Assembly: GCF_019204005.1 (NCBI RefSeq)
Contig: NZ_JAGSPA010000004.1
Span: 1-64,000, forward strand
Reading direction: 5' to 3'
Length of the DNA stretch: 64,000 nt
From: Pacificimonas pallii
GTDB taxonomy: Bacteria; Pseudomonadota; Alphaproteobacteria; Sphingomonadales; Sphingomonadaceae
Made by a program: the position numbers and the translations under genes. Within the stretch, counting starts at the first letter, position 1. The number at the start of each line of letters is the position of its first letter. The notes under the pieces were generated by a model. It did no database searches. It was not told where the DNA came from and saw only the letters and a list, made by a program, of their open reading frames with translations. Shown here in pieces: positions 8,147 through 17,409 of this stretch.

Positions 8147-10329
8147 GGGCGCGCGCCGCGCAGATCTGGGTCCTGACAGGCCTTCTGCTGCTTGGCGCCG
8201 CCGGTACGCAGGCCAAAACCCCGCTCTCGCTCGACGCCATTTTCGCAGGAGACCTCGCGCAGGGGCCAGCGATCGCGCAGACCTGCTGGAATGAGGATGG
8301 CGCCGGTTTCTCCTATCTGTCCCGCGATCCGGAGACCGGACTTGCCGGCATTCACAGCCAGGATGTCGATGGCGGCGATCCAAAGCCGGTCATCGCAGCG
8401 GGCCAGCTGTCATATAAAGGCCGTCCGCTCCATATCGGCTGGCGCGATTGTACGCGGAACGACCGTTTCAAACTGCTCTCGGAAGGAGAGGTCCGGACCT
8501 GGGATGGAGCCGCGGAGGCGGTTCATTACATTTATGACATACAATCGCGCGCATTGCGGCCTCTGGTGGGTGAAAACGAGCCGACCCGATATGCCGAGCT
8601 GTCCCCTGGCGGCGACCATGTCGGCTATGTCCGTAATAATAATCTATATGTCGCCGACCTTCGAGACCTGCGTCCGCAAGCGGTCACATCCGATGGCGAC
8701 GCGAATATCTTCAATGGGATATTCGATTATGGCAGTACCGAATTCGGACCGTGGCGGGCCTGGCACTGGTCCCCGGACGGCAGCAGGATCGCATTCTGGC
8801 GCCTTGATGCGAGCGATGTCAAAACCTTCCATATCGTCGACGAGCTGGGCAAATATAACAGCGTCAACGCCTTGAAATATCCCAATACGGGGGAGCGGCA
8901 CGCGCGCATTAAAATTGGCGTTTACGATTTGCGGGCCGGCCGCACCACATGGGTCGATACAGGCGACAATCCGGATGATTACATCCCGCGCATCACCTGG
9001 TCGGGCGATTCCAGGAATTTGATTATCCAGCGTCTGAGCCGGGATCACAAGACCCTCGACCTGCTGCTGGCCGACAGCCGCTCGGGGGCCAGTCGCGCGA
9101 TTCACCGGGAAACCGACAGGGCATGGATCGATATCACCGACGATCTGCTGGCCCTGTCGAGCCGTCAGGGGTTCGTGTGGACATCGGAAGAAAGCGGCTA
9201 TCGCCACGCCTATCTGTTCGATGAGTCCGGTGAGAAGTGGCAGCTGACCGAAGGGGACTGGGAAATTTCCTCCCTTATCTCGGTCGATGAAGCCCGCGGG
9301 TGGCTCTATTTCTACGCCAAGAAAGACGGCTTCATAAACCAGCACGTCTACCGTGTGAAACTCGATGGCAGCGGCCTTGAAAAAATATCCGGGCCACCCG
9401 GCTGGCATGAATGGCAGGTATCGCCAGACGGCGACCTTGCGATCGCCAGATTTTCGGACATCCGAACGCCGACGACGATCTCGCTCATGCGCACAGATGG
9501 GACGCACCTCGCGCTTCTCGACGGCGGGATGACGGAAAAGCTCGCCGAATATGCGCTTCCGCAGCCCGAATTCCTCGAGATCGAGACGTCGGACGGTATC
9601 CGCCTGAATGCGATGATGATCAGGCCGAGCCATTTCGACGAACGAAAGACATACCCGGTCATCGCCTATGGCTATGGGAATGCCGGTTCGCAGGTGGTGA
9701 CCAATCGCTGGGGCAATTGGCGCGGGCCATCGCGGCTGCTGTGGCACAAATATATGGCGCAGCGGGGATATATCGTCTTCAGCGTCGACAACCGTACGAC
9801 CGCGGGGCGCGGCAAGGCGGCGAAGAATCTCACCTATGGCCATTATGCCAAATATGCGGTGAACGATCAGCTGGAGGCCGCCCGCTATCTCAAATCCCTG
9901 CCTTATGTCGATGGCGAACGTCTCGGCTTCTGGGGCTGGAGCGGCGGCGCCTATCTTGCCAACGCGCTGATGACCAAGGGCGCACCGCATTTCAAGGTCG
10001 GCGTGAGCGTAGCCCCGGTGATCGACCTGTCGCGCTATCAATCGGTTGGGGTTGAACGGTGGATGGGCCAGCTCGATGAGAATCCGGCAGGCTATTACCA
10101 AACCAACCTGATCAATTTCGCCGACCGGCTGGAGGGTAAGCTCCTGCTGATCCACGGCACCGCCGACGAGAATGTAAAATATGGTTTCACGCTGCAATTC
10201 GCCGACGCCCTGATCCGGGCGGACAAGCAATTCGATATGATGATCTATCCCGGTCAGCATCATGGCCTGAGCGATGTGCAGCAGCATGTCTATACCCGGA
10301 TCAGCGCCTATTTTGACGACCATCTTTAA
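8143..10329 (+). CDS. S9 family dipeptidyl-peptidase IV-like serine peptidase
   Basis: Exported serine peptidase of 728 aa. A signal peptide covers about 1-25 (LLLLGAAGTQA). Residues 40-500 form the DPP-IV N-terminal beta-propeller and 510-728 the prolyl-oligopeptidase catalytic domain. The nucleophile is S600 in GWSGGAYL, the acid D675 in HGTADENV and the base H706 or H707 in GQHHGL. The family usually removes X-Pro or X-Ala dipeptides from peptides in the periplasm. It overlaps the upstream VOC gene by 4 bases and is followed by a Rid protein and a DUF885 peptidase on the same strand. This context suggests proline-containing peptide degradation. Confidence 0.88.
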   Translation: MRARAAQIWVLTGLLLLGAAGTQAKTPLSLDAIFAGDLAQGPAIAQTCWNEDGAGFSYLSRDPETGLAGIHSQDVDGGDPKPVIAAGQLSYKGRPLHIGWRDCTRNDRFKLLSEGEVRTWDGAAEAVHYIYDIQSRALRPLVGENEPTRYAELSPGGDHVGYVRNNNLYVADLRDLRPQAVTSDGDANIFNGIFDYGSTEFGPWRAWHWSPDGSRIAFWRLDASDVKTFHIVDELGKYNSVNALKYPNTGERHARIKIGVYDLRAGRTTWVDTGDNPDDYIPRITWSGDSRNLIIQRLSRDHKTLDLLLADSRSGASRAIHRETDRAWIDITDDLLALSSRQGFVWTSEESGYRHAYLFDESGEKWQLTEGDWEISSLISVDEARGWLYFYAKKDGFINQHVYRVKLDGSGLEKISGPPGWHEWQVSPDGDLAIARFSDIRTPTTISLMRTDGTHLALLDGGMTEKLAEYALPQPEFLEIETSDGIRLNAMMIRPSHFDERKTYPVIAYGYGNAGSQVVTNRWGNWRGPSRLLWHKYMAQRGYIVFSVDNRTTAGRGKAAKNLTYGHYAKYAVNDQLEAARYLKSLPYVDGERLGFWGWSGGAYLANALMTKGAPHFKVGVSVAPVIDLSRYQSVGVERWMGQLDENPAGYYQTNLINFADRLEGKLLLIHGTADENVKYGFTLQFADALIRADKQFDMMIYPGQHHGLSDVQQHVYTRISAYFDDHL

Positions 10330-10350
10330 CCGCCCGCAAGGAGACCGCCC

Positions 10351-10758
10351 GTGATCCACGATGCCGTGAACCCCGATCATATGTACGACAGCCTGGCATT
10401 CGGGTTTTCCCATGCGTGCCGGACGGACCGGCAGCTCACCATCCACTGCGCGGGTCAGGTGGCCTGGGACAGGGCCGGCAATCTGGTGGGGGAGGGCGAT
10501 ATAGCGGCCCAGGCCCGTCAGGCGCTGGCAAACCTGAAAACGGTACTGACGGCTGCCGGCGCGGGTATTGAGGATCTCGTCCGTATCAGAACCTATGTCG
10601 TGCAGCATAAGCCCGAATATCTCGAGCCGGTGGGCATGGCGCTGGGCGAATTCTACGGCGATATCACACCGGCGCCGAACACCTGGATCGGCGTTCACAG
10701 CCTGGCCATGCCGGAATTCCTGATCGAGGTGGAAGCGACCGCCGCACTGCCCGGCTGA
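10351..10758 (+). CDS. Rid (YjgF/YER057c/UK114) family protein
   Basis: A 135-aa protein of the RidA superfamily, whose characterised members hydrolyse reactive enamines and imines released by amino-acid enzymes. Typical blocks are visible: HCAGQVAWDRAGNLVGEGDIAAQARQAL and a C-terminal FLIEVEATAALPG. At the place where canonical RidA has its catalytic arginine (PARS...V before the last strand) this protein has PAPNTWIGV, so the arginine appears to be missing. It probably belongs to a non-RidA subgroup with uncertain activity. It uses a GTG start with AAGGAG 7 bases upstream and follows the S9 peptidase by 21 bp. Confidence 0.85.
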   Translation: MIHDAVNPDHMYDSLAFGFSHACRTDRQLTIHCAGQVAWDRAGNLVGEGDIAAQARQALANLKTVLTAAGAGIEDLVRIRTYVVQHKPEYLEPVGMALGEFYGDITPAPNTWIGVHSLAMPEFLIEVEATAALPG

Positions 10759-10838
10759 ATCGGCGGGTAGCCGCCGCCCCTGTCAAGTCCCTGTACCGGC
10801 GAACCCTTGTTTCGCCGCCTTTTTCCGAAAGAGACCCC

Positions 10839-12656
10839 ATGAAGCTCCCCGGCAATATCCTGATGATCGGCATCACCATGACAGCATCGCTCGCGGCGGT
10901 GCCCGCGGCTGCGGAGGACCAGGAATTATACGCGCTGCTCGGTACGATCTATGAGAACGATATCGCGGAAAGCCCGATGCTTTCGGCAAGCCTCGGGCTG
11001 GACCGCGACAGCGACCGCTGGGACGATATGTCCGGCGACGCGCTGGACCGCAAGGCCGAGCGAACACGGCGCGAGCTTGCCGCGCTGAGGGCGCAATTCG
11101 ATCCCGAACGGCTCAGTCCGCGCGCGCTGTTACATTACCGCGTGCTGGAAGATGAGCTGCAGCTCCGTCTGGAGCGCGACCGGTGGCGCTACCACCATTA
11201 TCCGCTGAACCAGATCGTCGGCCTGCATTTGAGCATCCCGGGCACCCTCACCAAGCAACACCCGGTCGCGGATAAAGTCGATGCCGAGGCCTATATTGCG
11301 CGATTGGAAGCGGTCGGGCCTCTACTGGGTGATTTCGTTCAGCATATGGAGGCGCGTACGTCGCGCGGCCTGTACGGGCCGCGCACGGTCTATCCGCGCC
11401 TGCTTGAGGGCGCGCGGGCGCTTGTTACGGGCGCTCCGTTCGATGCCGATGGCGACAATCTGATATGGGCGGATTTCAGGGAGAAGGTCGCGGCGCTGGA
11501 TGTGACCGAGGATGAACGGGACGCCCTTCTGCACCGGGCCTCCGCAGCGTTGAAAGCCAGTTTCAGGCCGGGATATGAGCGCCTGATCGCGCAGCTGGAG
11601 CGGGAGCAGCGTGCCTCGCCGGTCGATGGCGGGGTCTGGCAGCTTGCCGATGGCGATGAATATTACGCCTTCCTGGTCCGGCAGTTCACCACCACGGACC
11701 TCACGCCGGCTGAGATTCATGAGCTGGGTTTGCGCGAAGTGAAGCGCATTCACACGGAGATGGACGCCATTCGCACCCAGGTCGGGTTCGATGGCGATCT
11801 GCAGGCGTTCTTCGCACATTTGCAAACCGATCCGCGATATTATCTGCCCGATACGGAGGAGGGGCGTCTGGCCTATCTGGCGACGGCGCGCGCCGATCTT
11901 GCGCGCATGAAGGCCAATATCACGCGGGCCTTTTACGCCGCGCCGCCGATTGACCTGGAGGTCAGGCGATTTGAGCCATATCGCGAAAAATCATCGGCTG
12001 GCGCGCTCTATGAAGAAGGCACGGCCGATGGCAGCAGACCCGGACGGGTTTTCCTGAAGCTCGATGATATGGGCGGTATGGCACTGCATGACCGGGAAGC
12101 GCTGATCTATCACGAAGGCCTGCCGGGCCATCATATGCAGATATCGACGATCCTGGCCGACAGTGAAATGCCGGAGCTGCGCAAGCTGAGCCTATGGTAT
12201 TCGAACAGTGCCTATGTCGAAGGCTGGGCGCTCTATGCAGAGGCCCTGGCGAAGGAGCTGGGTGGGTATCAAAGCCCTTATTCGGACTTCGGACGCCTGT
12301 CGGCGGAGCTATGGCGGGCGACGCGCCTGGTGGTCGACAGCGGTCTGCATTACAAAAGATGGACACCCGAGCAGGCGATTGCCTATCTTGAGGCGAATAC
12401 GCCCAGCGCGCGAGAGGCGAACATCCGCGCGGTCGATCGCTATCTCGCGGTTCCCGGCCAGGCCACCAGCTTCAAGGTCGGGATGATCCGCATTCAGGAA
12501 AAGCGCGAAGACGCACGTGCCAGACTGGGCGACCGTTTCGATATTCGCGGTTATCATCAGGCGGTACTGGAAAATGGCTATGTGCCGCTATGGGCGATGG
12601 AAGGCTGGGTGGATCACTGGGTCGAGCAGCAGCTGGACGGCAGCGAGGCCCAGTAA
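10839..12656 (+). CDS. DUF885 family metallopeptidase-like exported protein
   Basis: A 605-aa protein with a signal peptide (about 1-25, ASLAAVPAAA). The DUF885 hallmark YHEGLPGHHMQ lies near residue 425, followed by YVEGWALYAEALAKE, which resembles a gluzincin HEXXH-type site plus a distal glutamate. DUF885 proteins are regarded as peptidases, but substrates are poorly known. It ends the plus-strand run VOC, S9 peptidase, Rid, DUF885, and faces a second DUF885 gene convergently. The gap to the convergent gene holds only a short CCGCA/TGCGG hairpin (12671-12683). Confidence 0.85.
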   Translation: MKLPGNILMIGITMTASLAAVPAAAEDQELYALLGTIYENDIAESPMLSASLGLDRDSDRWDDMSGDALDRKAERTRRELAALRAQFDPERLSPRALLHYRVLEDELQLRLERDRWRYHHYPLNQIVGLHLSIPGTLTKQHPVADKVDAEAYIARLEAVGPLLGDFVQHMEARTSRGLYGPRTVYPRLLEGARALVTGAPFDADGDNLIWADFREKVAALDVTEDERDALLHRASAALKASFRPGYERLIAQLEREQRASPVDGGVWQLADGDEYYAFLVRQFTTTDLTPAEIHELGLREVKRIHTEMDAIRTQVGFDGDLQAFFAHLQTDPRYYLPDTEEGRLAYLATARADLARMKANITRAFYAAPPIDLEVRRFEPYREKSSAGALYEEGTADGSRPGRVFLKLDDMGGMALHDREALIYHEGLPGHHMQISTILADSEMPELRKLSLWYSNSAYVEGWALYAEALAKELGGYQSPYSDFGRLSAELWRATRLVVDSGLHYKRWTPEQAIAYLEANTPSAREANIRAVDRYLAVPGQATSFKVGMIRIQEKREDARARLGDRFDIRGYHQAVLENGYVPLWAMEGWVDHWVEQQLDGSEAQ

Positions 12657-12688
12657 TCCCAAGGCATTATCCGCAAAGTGCGGGCATG

Positions 12689-14809
12689 CTATTCGGTGGG
12701 TTGCCCATCTTCATCGAAGTGGAAAAAGTTGATCAGGTCGATCTTGCCGTCCTTGATTTCGGCATAGCCCATCACGTGCGTATAGCCGCCCGGCGGATCG
12801 GCGGAGTCCTTCTTCCCGCGATTGACATGATAGGTGAAGATCCTGTCACCGGAGACGAACTCCTCGCGCATCGGCAGAACGATTTCTATCGAATGATACT
12901 CGTCTTTGATGGCGTTGAAGCGTTCGGTGAGCGATTTGAGCCCGGCCGGTGAACGGCGGCCATTTATCTCGAACACGATATCGTCCGTGAAATACTGGCC
13001 AAAGCCCTCCTGAGTGAAGGGTCTGTCGCTCGCAAATTCGGCGTTCCACCATTCGAACATGCCGGTCAGGACAGTCTTCCGGCTGTCGGCCAGCACCGCT
13101 GGCATAGCGTCGACTGGCACCGGCCCGGCGCGTAACACGCCATCGACGAAATCGCGCGTGCTGAACCTGTCCCCCAGCCTCGCCTGCTCCGCCGCCCATA
13201 ATTCGCCAAACGCCCGATACCCCAGAAAGTAGGTGGTCAATTGAAGCGGGTCGCGAACGACGCGGTGCCACAGATTGGTGGCGAACTGCGGGGCCAGCAG
13301 TCCCTCCGTTGTCGCAAAATCGGTAAGCTGCCGCTCGCTCCAGCCTTCGCTATGGACCATCACGCTGGTATAGGCGCGGGTGGCGTTTTCGAGGCGTTTG
13401 CGCAGATGCGCCAGGCGCGTGAGGCGGTTGCCATCCGCCCAGCCGGCATCCAGCATCAGCTCTTCAGTGAACGTGCCCCAACCCTCGACATAAGTCTGGT
13501 TGGCGAACAGGGTGCGCACCGGCGGCGCATAGAGGACTGCCGTCTTATATTGCATGTAATGGCCGGGGAACATCTCATGAGAGATGATCATCGTGTTGAA
13601 GTGATCGTTGAACGAACGATAGAAGCCCGCCTTGCGCTCGGCCGGAGCATCGTCGGGCACATAGGGCAGGTAGAACAGTGTATCCGCCTGCGGACTGAAG
13701 GGGCCGGTCGGGTAGACGCCGCCAACGGCAGCTCCTGAGAAATGTTCCGGCGAAAGCGCGATGAACAGGGTTCGCGGGTCGGGAAGGGTCGCCAGGTCGT
13801 TCTCCCGAATGAAGGTCTCGGCTTTGGCGGTCAGTTCGGTAAAGCTCTTCAGCAATTCAGCGCCGTTCTGGACGCGGTCGTCCTCCATCGCCGCAATCGC
13901 GCGACCGAGCAGTTCAGGATCGGCTGGCACCGCGCCGCCATGGGTATCCTGCCACCATTCCCGGGACACATCGATCATCATCCGGCGCACAAGGCGAATT
14001 TCCGCCCGCGCGATTTGCGCCAGCTCCGCAGACTTGATCGTTCCGTCGGTATATATTTCCAGCTTGCGGCGATAGGCTTCCGGCCCATAGCTGTGCGGCA
14101 CGGAGGCGTGCGGCAACACCCGCGCTTCGATATGATCGGCCAGACTTCGTATGGCGCTGACGGCGCCGCCAAGCCCGGTTTCCGTGTTCGAACCCCAGCT
14201 GGAAATGATCGCGGGTAAACGGCTTTCATAAAAACCGGCTGTTTGCCTGAGGATGCTGATGGCATCCGCCGTTTTATCCTGATTGCCTGCGGTCAGGTTG
14301 CGTGACCCTAGCTGCGCAAGAGCGCGGACGCCGGCCAGTCGGGCGCGCATCGCCGCGCGTTTTTCCGCATCCGAAAGATCGTCACGCACCAGCAAATGCG
14401 TCAGCGCCTGAGAGATGGTTTCGGCATACCATAGCGGCTGGTCGCTCAGAATCCGGTCCTGTTCCCACTGTTCGATTTCGGATCGAATCTGGCGCATGAG
14501 CACGCGGGCATCGATCTGCTTGGAGAACGGAAGCGCGGCGATATCGTCGGCGGTCAGTCCGCCCGCGACCTGACGGTTATACGCGACCCATTCATCGATA
14601 CGAGGTTTCGCGAAGTCCTCGAACCGGGCGGCGGAGGGTTGATGCCCTTCGCTATAAGCGCGGCTTGGATAGAATTCGGTCCATTCTTCGATATAGCGAT
14701 CGACGGTCGCATCGAATGACGATTTGTCCGCGAAACCCGTCAGCAGCAGAAACATTGCCGCGAAAACGGGCAGCAGATACAGCCTGTTCGGTCCACTCAT
14801 GCGCATCAC
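12689..14809 (-). CDS. DUF885 peptidase-like protein fused to a SnoaL-like domain
   Basis: A 706-aa exported protein with an N-terminal signal or membrane segment (LLPVFAAMFLLLTGFA). The DUF885 domain spans about 30-575 with ISHEMFPGHYMQ and YVEGWGTFTEELM as the putative metal site. About 585-706 is an NTF2/SnoaL-type domain (MFEWWNAEF...HVMGYAEIKDGKIDLINFFHFDED). The C-terminal domain is clearly related to the separate 156-aa protein at 25471-25941. The start is a GTG followed by ATG at 14806; AGGAG at 14816-14820 fits either. It lies 87 bp downstream of the TonB receptor gene on the same strand and is likely expressed with it. Confidence 0.85.
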   Translation of the reverse strand: MMRMSGPNRLYLLPVFAAMFLLLTGFADKSSFDATVDRYIEEWTEFYPSRAYSEGHQPSAARFEDFAKPRIDEWVAYNRQVAGGLTADDIAALPFSKQIDARVLMRQIRSEIEQWEQDRILSDQPLWYAETISQALTHLLVRDDLSDAEKRAAMRARLAGVRALAQLGSRNLTAGNQDKTADAISILRQTAGFYESRLPAIISSWGSNTETGLGGAVSAIRSLADHIEARVLPHASVPHSYGPEAYRRKLEIYTDGTIKSAELAQIARAEIRLVRRMMIDVSREWWQDTHGGAVPADPELLGRAIAAMEDDRVQNGAELLKSFTELTAKAETFIRENDLATLPDPRTLFIALSPEHFSGAAVGGVYPTGPFSPQADTLFYLPYVPDDAPAERKAGFYRSFNDHFNTMIISHEMFPGHYMQYKTAVLYAPPVRTLFANQTYVEGWGTFTEELMLDAGWADGNRLTRLAHLRKRLENATRAYTSVMVHSEGWSERQLTDFATTEGLLAPQFATNLWHRVVRDPLQLTTYFLGYRAFGELWAAEQARLGDRFSTRDFVDGVLRAGPVPVDAMPAVLADSRKTVLTGMFEWWNAEFASDRPFTQEGFGQYFTDDIVFEINGRRSPAGLKSLTERFNAIKDEYHSIEIVLPMREEFVSGDRIFTYHVNRGKKDSADPPGGYTHVMGYAEIKDGKIDLINFFHFDEDGQPTE

Positions 14810-14827
14810 GGCTCACTCCTGAAGTTC

Positions 14828-14873
14828 GGGCTCCGCGCAGGCGAGGATTGACGATCTGCCGTTCGCGGAGCCC
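14828..14873 (-). terminator. Long inverted repeat between receptor and peptidase genes
   Basis: GGGCTCCGCG (14828-14837) is perfectly repeated in inverted form at 14864-14873, with a 26-nt loop. It lies between the end of the TonB receptor gene and the start of the DUF885-SnoaL gene. No T-run follows on the minus strand, so it may attenuate transcription or stabilise the upstream mRNA rather than act as a simple intrinsic terminator. Confidence 0.4.
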
Positions 14874-14895
14874 CCTGATGACCAGCGTCAGGCGG

Positions 14896-17187
14896 TCAAT
14901 TGAACTTGACCTTCAGCCTGGCACCGTAGTTCCGGAAGGACGGTTCGATATGCAGGCCGCCGGTAAACGCCTTCTGGTAAGCGTTCGTATAGTAATTGCT
15001 GTCGAACAGGTTTTCCGCATAGACGGAGAAGGTATACCGCCCGGTCTCAATCCCCGCGCGCATGTTGAAAACGTCCCAGGCGGGCACCTCCCACGGGAAA
15101 CCGGTCCGTATCAGCGCGGAATTGCTTGAGCGAATGCTGTCGCGATAATTCCATTCGCCGCGAACATAGGCCTCCATGTCGTCATTCACATCGAACGCAT
15201 ATTCGACGTCCGCCGCCAGCGTCCATTTGGGTGAGTTGGGGATGGTCCGCCCGTCGAGCACGCGGTTCTCACCATCGATGAAGGAGACGAAGGTTTTGTA
15301 CTTGGCATCCAGATAGCCGACGCTCGCATTCACGGTCAGGCCGTCGGTCACCAGCGCATTGGCGGAAAGTTCGATGCCCTTGGAAACCGCTTTTTCCGCA
15401 TTCTCGATACCGCCGAACAGGATCAGATTGCCATCCGGATCGGTGCCTGCCTGTTGAAACGTGGTCTGCAGGTCTTTCCAGTCCATGTAGAAAACCGCCG
15501 CATTGAACCGCAACCGCCGGTCGAAGGCATCGGCTTTTATCCCCAGCTCGTAATTCCAGATCGTTTCCGGATCATAGGCTTCCGCACCAGGGAAGGGACT
15601 GACCTGAACGCCCCCTGATTTGAAGCCTTTCGAAACCGTTCCGTAGATGCGCGTGGACTCATTGACGTCATAGCCAATGGCGAAGCGCGGCGAGAAATCC
15701 TTGAACGTCTCGTCAATCGAGGCGACCGTGACGGTGACACCGGAAAAGCCGGTCTCGTCCTGCTTGATCTTCTCGATGCTGTACCGGCCACCGAATGAGA
15801 GCGTAAGGCGGTCATAGATTTCCCAGTCCACCTGTCCGAAAACCGCGAAATTCTCAGAGCGTCCCTCTGACAGGCTCTGGTCGATCAGAAAGCCGTCGGG
15901 CAGACCGAACGGCATAGCCGCACCTACAAAAGTGTTGTTTTCCGACGTTCCTTTATCGAGCGCGTACAGCACGCCGATATTCCACAGGAACGGGCCGCTG
16001 CCGGTGTTCTGCACCCGCAATTCCTGACTGAAGCTACTGCGCGGCGTTTCGCGGAATTCGTTGAAATAATCGCCGCTCCCGCCGTCGATATCGCCTGCGA
16101 GGAAAAAGTCGGATTCCAGATATCCCGTGATGCTTGTCAGCAGCAGATCGTCAAATTCATATTCGGCGTTGGCAACGACATATTTAAATTCGGTGCCGAC
16201 CGATTGCGGGCTGTTGAAATTGGTCCGGTTGCGGTTTTCCGGATAAAAACCGACACCGTCGGGATCGGGATCGGCCCGACCATCGCCATCCCGGTCCGGG
16301 AAGCTTGCATAAAGAACATCGCCCGCGAAGGTCGAGAACACACCGGAGGGAACCCCGGACCGCATGCCGCTCTCTTCATCAACGTAACTGCCGATCACGT
16401 CGATCGTCAGCCTGTCAGTGGGGGTAAACCGAAGCGAGCCTTTCAAATATTTGTAGGTCGCTTCATTGCCGCCGCCAATCGGGTTGATGTTTTTGATATT
16501 GCCGTCGGTTTTGAAGTATTTGGCGTTGAAGCGCGCCGCAAGAACGTCGGTCACGATGGGAATGTTGACGACAGCTTCGAGATCGACGGTGTCGAAGCGG
16601 CTGTAATCCGCCATCAGCGACCCGGAAAAATCATTATCGGGACGATTTGATGTAATGCTGATGCCGCCGCCGACCGCGTTCCTGCCAAAGTAAGTCGCTT
16701 GCGGGCCTCTGAGAATTTCCACCCGTTCGATATCCATGATCGGCGGGTTCACACTGCTGCCCGAAACGCTAAATCCGTCGACATAGAAGCCGAAGGTCGA
16801 TGTGCGCAGCGCCGAATCCACCGCCAGGAAGTTGGTCACACCGCGAATGCTGAGTTCCCGGCGGGAACGGGCGCCATTTGAGATGAAGCTCGCATTGGGG
16901 GTCTGCGAGATGTAGTCCCCCACGTCGTCGAACATGTTCTTCTCGATCGTATCTTCATTAAAGGCCGAGATACTGATCGGAACATCCTGTAGCTTCTGCT
17001 CGCGCCGTTGGGCTGTGACAACGATTTCGGCGATGCCGCCATCGTCGGCCGCGTCATCGGTCTGATTCTGGCCAGGCGAACCCTCAACCTGCTCCTGCGC
17101 GGCTGCGCTGGTGGATAGCGCGATGACGCTTGCAGACAGGAGCCCGGTGTAAATGGCTTTGCCATTTCTCGCTTTGGCGAATCTCAT
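14896..17187 (-). CDS. TonB-dependent outer-membrane receptor
   Basis: A 763-aa receptor. The signal peptide (about 1-30, ending STSAAAQ) is followed by a TonB box-like IAEIVVTAQRRE, then a plug domain (about 55-165, with VEILRGPQATYFGRNAVGGGISITSNRP), then a 22-strand barrel ending in F-x-N (LKVKFN). It belongs to the large sphingomonad-type family with VTAQ(K/R)RE...QDVPISISAF. The substrate is unknown. Given its neighbours (peptidases and a sodium symporter), oligopeptide or amino-acid-derived ligands are the natural guess, although siderophore-type receptors look alike. Confidence 0.93.
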   Translation of the reverse strand: MRFAKARNGKAIYTGLLSASVIALSTSAAAQEQVEGSPGQNQTDDAADDGGIAEIVVTAQRREQKLQDVPISISAFNEDTIEKNMFDDVGDYISQTPNASFISNGARSRRELSIRGVTNFLAVDSALRTSTFGFYVDGFSVSGSSVNPPIMDIERVEILRGPQATYFGRNAVGGGISITSNRPDNDFSGSLMADYSRFDTVDLEAVVNIPIVTDVLAARFNAKYFKTDGNIKNINPIGGGNEATYKYLKGSLRFTPTDRLTIDVIGSYVDEESGMRSGVPSGVFSTFAGDVLYASFPDRDGDGRADPDPDGVGFYPENRNRTNFNSPQSVGTEFKYVVANAEYEFDDLLLTSITGYLESDFFLAGDIDGGSGDYFNEFRETPRSSFSQELRVQNTGSGPFLWNIGVLYALDKGTSENNTFVGAAMPFGLPDGFLIDQSLSEGRSENFAVFGQVDWEIYDRLTLSFGGRYSIEKIKQDETGFSGVTVTVASIDETFKDFSPRFAIGYDVNESTRIYGTVSKGFKSGGVQVSPFPGAEAYDPETIWNYELGIKADAFDRRLRFNAAVFYMDWKDLQTTFQQAGTDPDGNLILFGGIENAEKAVSKGIELSANALVTDGLTVNASVGYLDAKYKTFVSFIDGENRVLDGRTIPNSPKWTLAADVEYAFDVNDDMEAYVRGEWNYRDSIRSSNSALIRTGFPWEVPAWDVFNMRAGIETGRYTFSVYAENLFDSNYYTNAYQKAFTGGLHIEPSFRNYGARLKVKFN

Positions 17188-17409
17188 AGTTCTTTCCCCA
17201 TAGGTGTTCGATTATCAGCGACCGTGACATATGAGCCGAAAGCGCCATGTCGCGGATTAAACCTTGCCGGCCCCCTCGATACCGGAACTCGACCTTCTAT
17301 AATTCGACGAGATCGGCATGTTGTTTCAATAACAGCGTGTGTCGGCATTCGTTGCGCCCAGTGCATCGCGGCGTAATTTACTTGCGGCACGCCGATGGCT
17401 GCGGGCTCA

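Noticed and set aside
8644-10698. 684-codon minus-strand frame opposite the S9 peptidase
   Set aside because: Antisense frame typical of high-GC genes; no domain, while the plus strand encodes a complete S9 peptidase.
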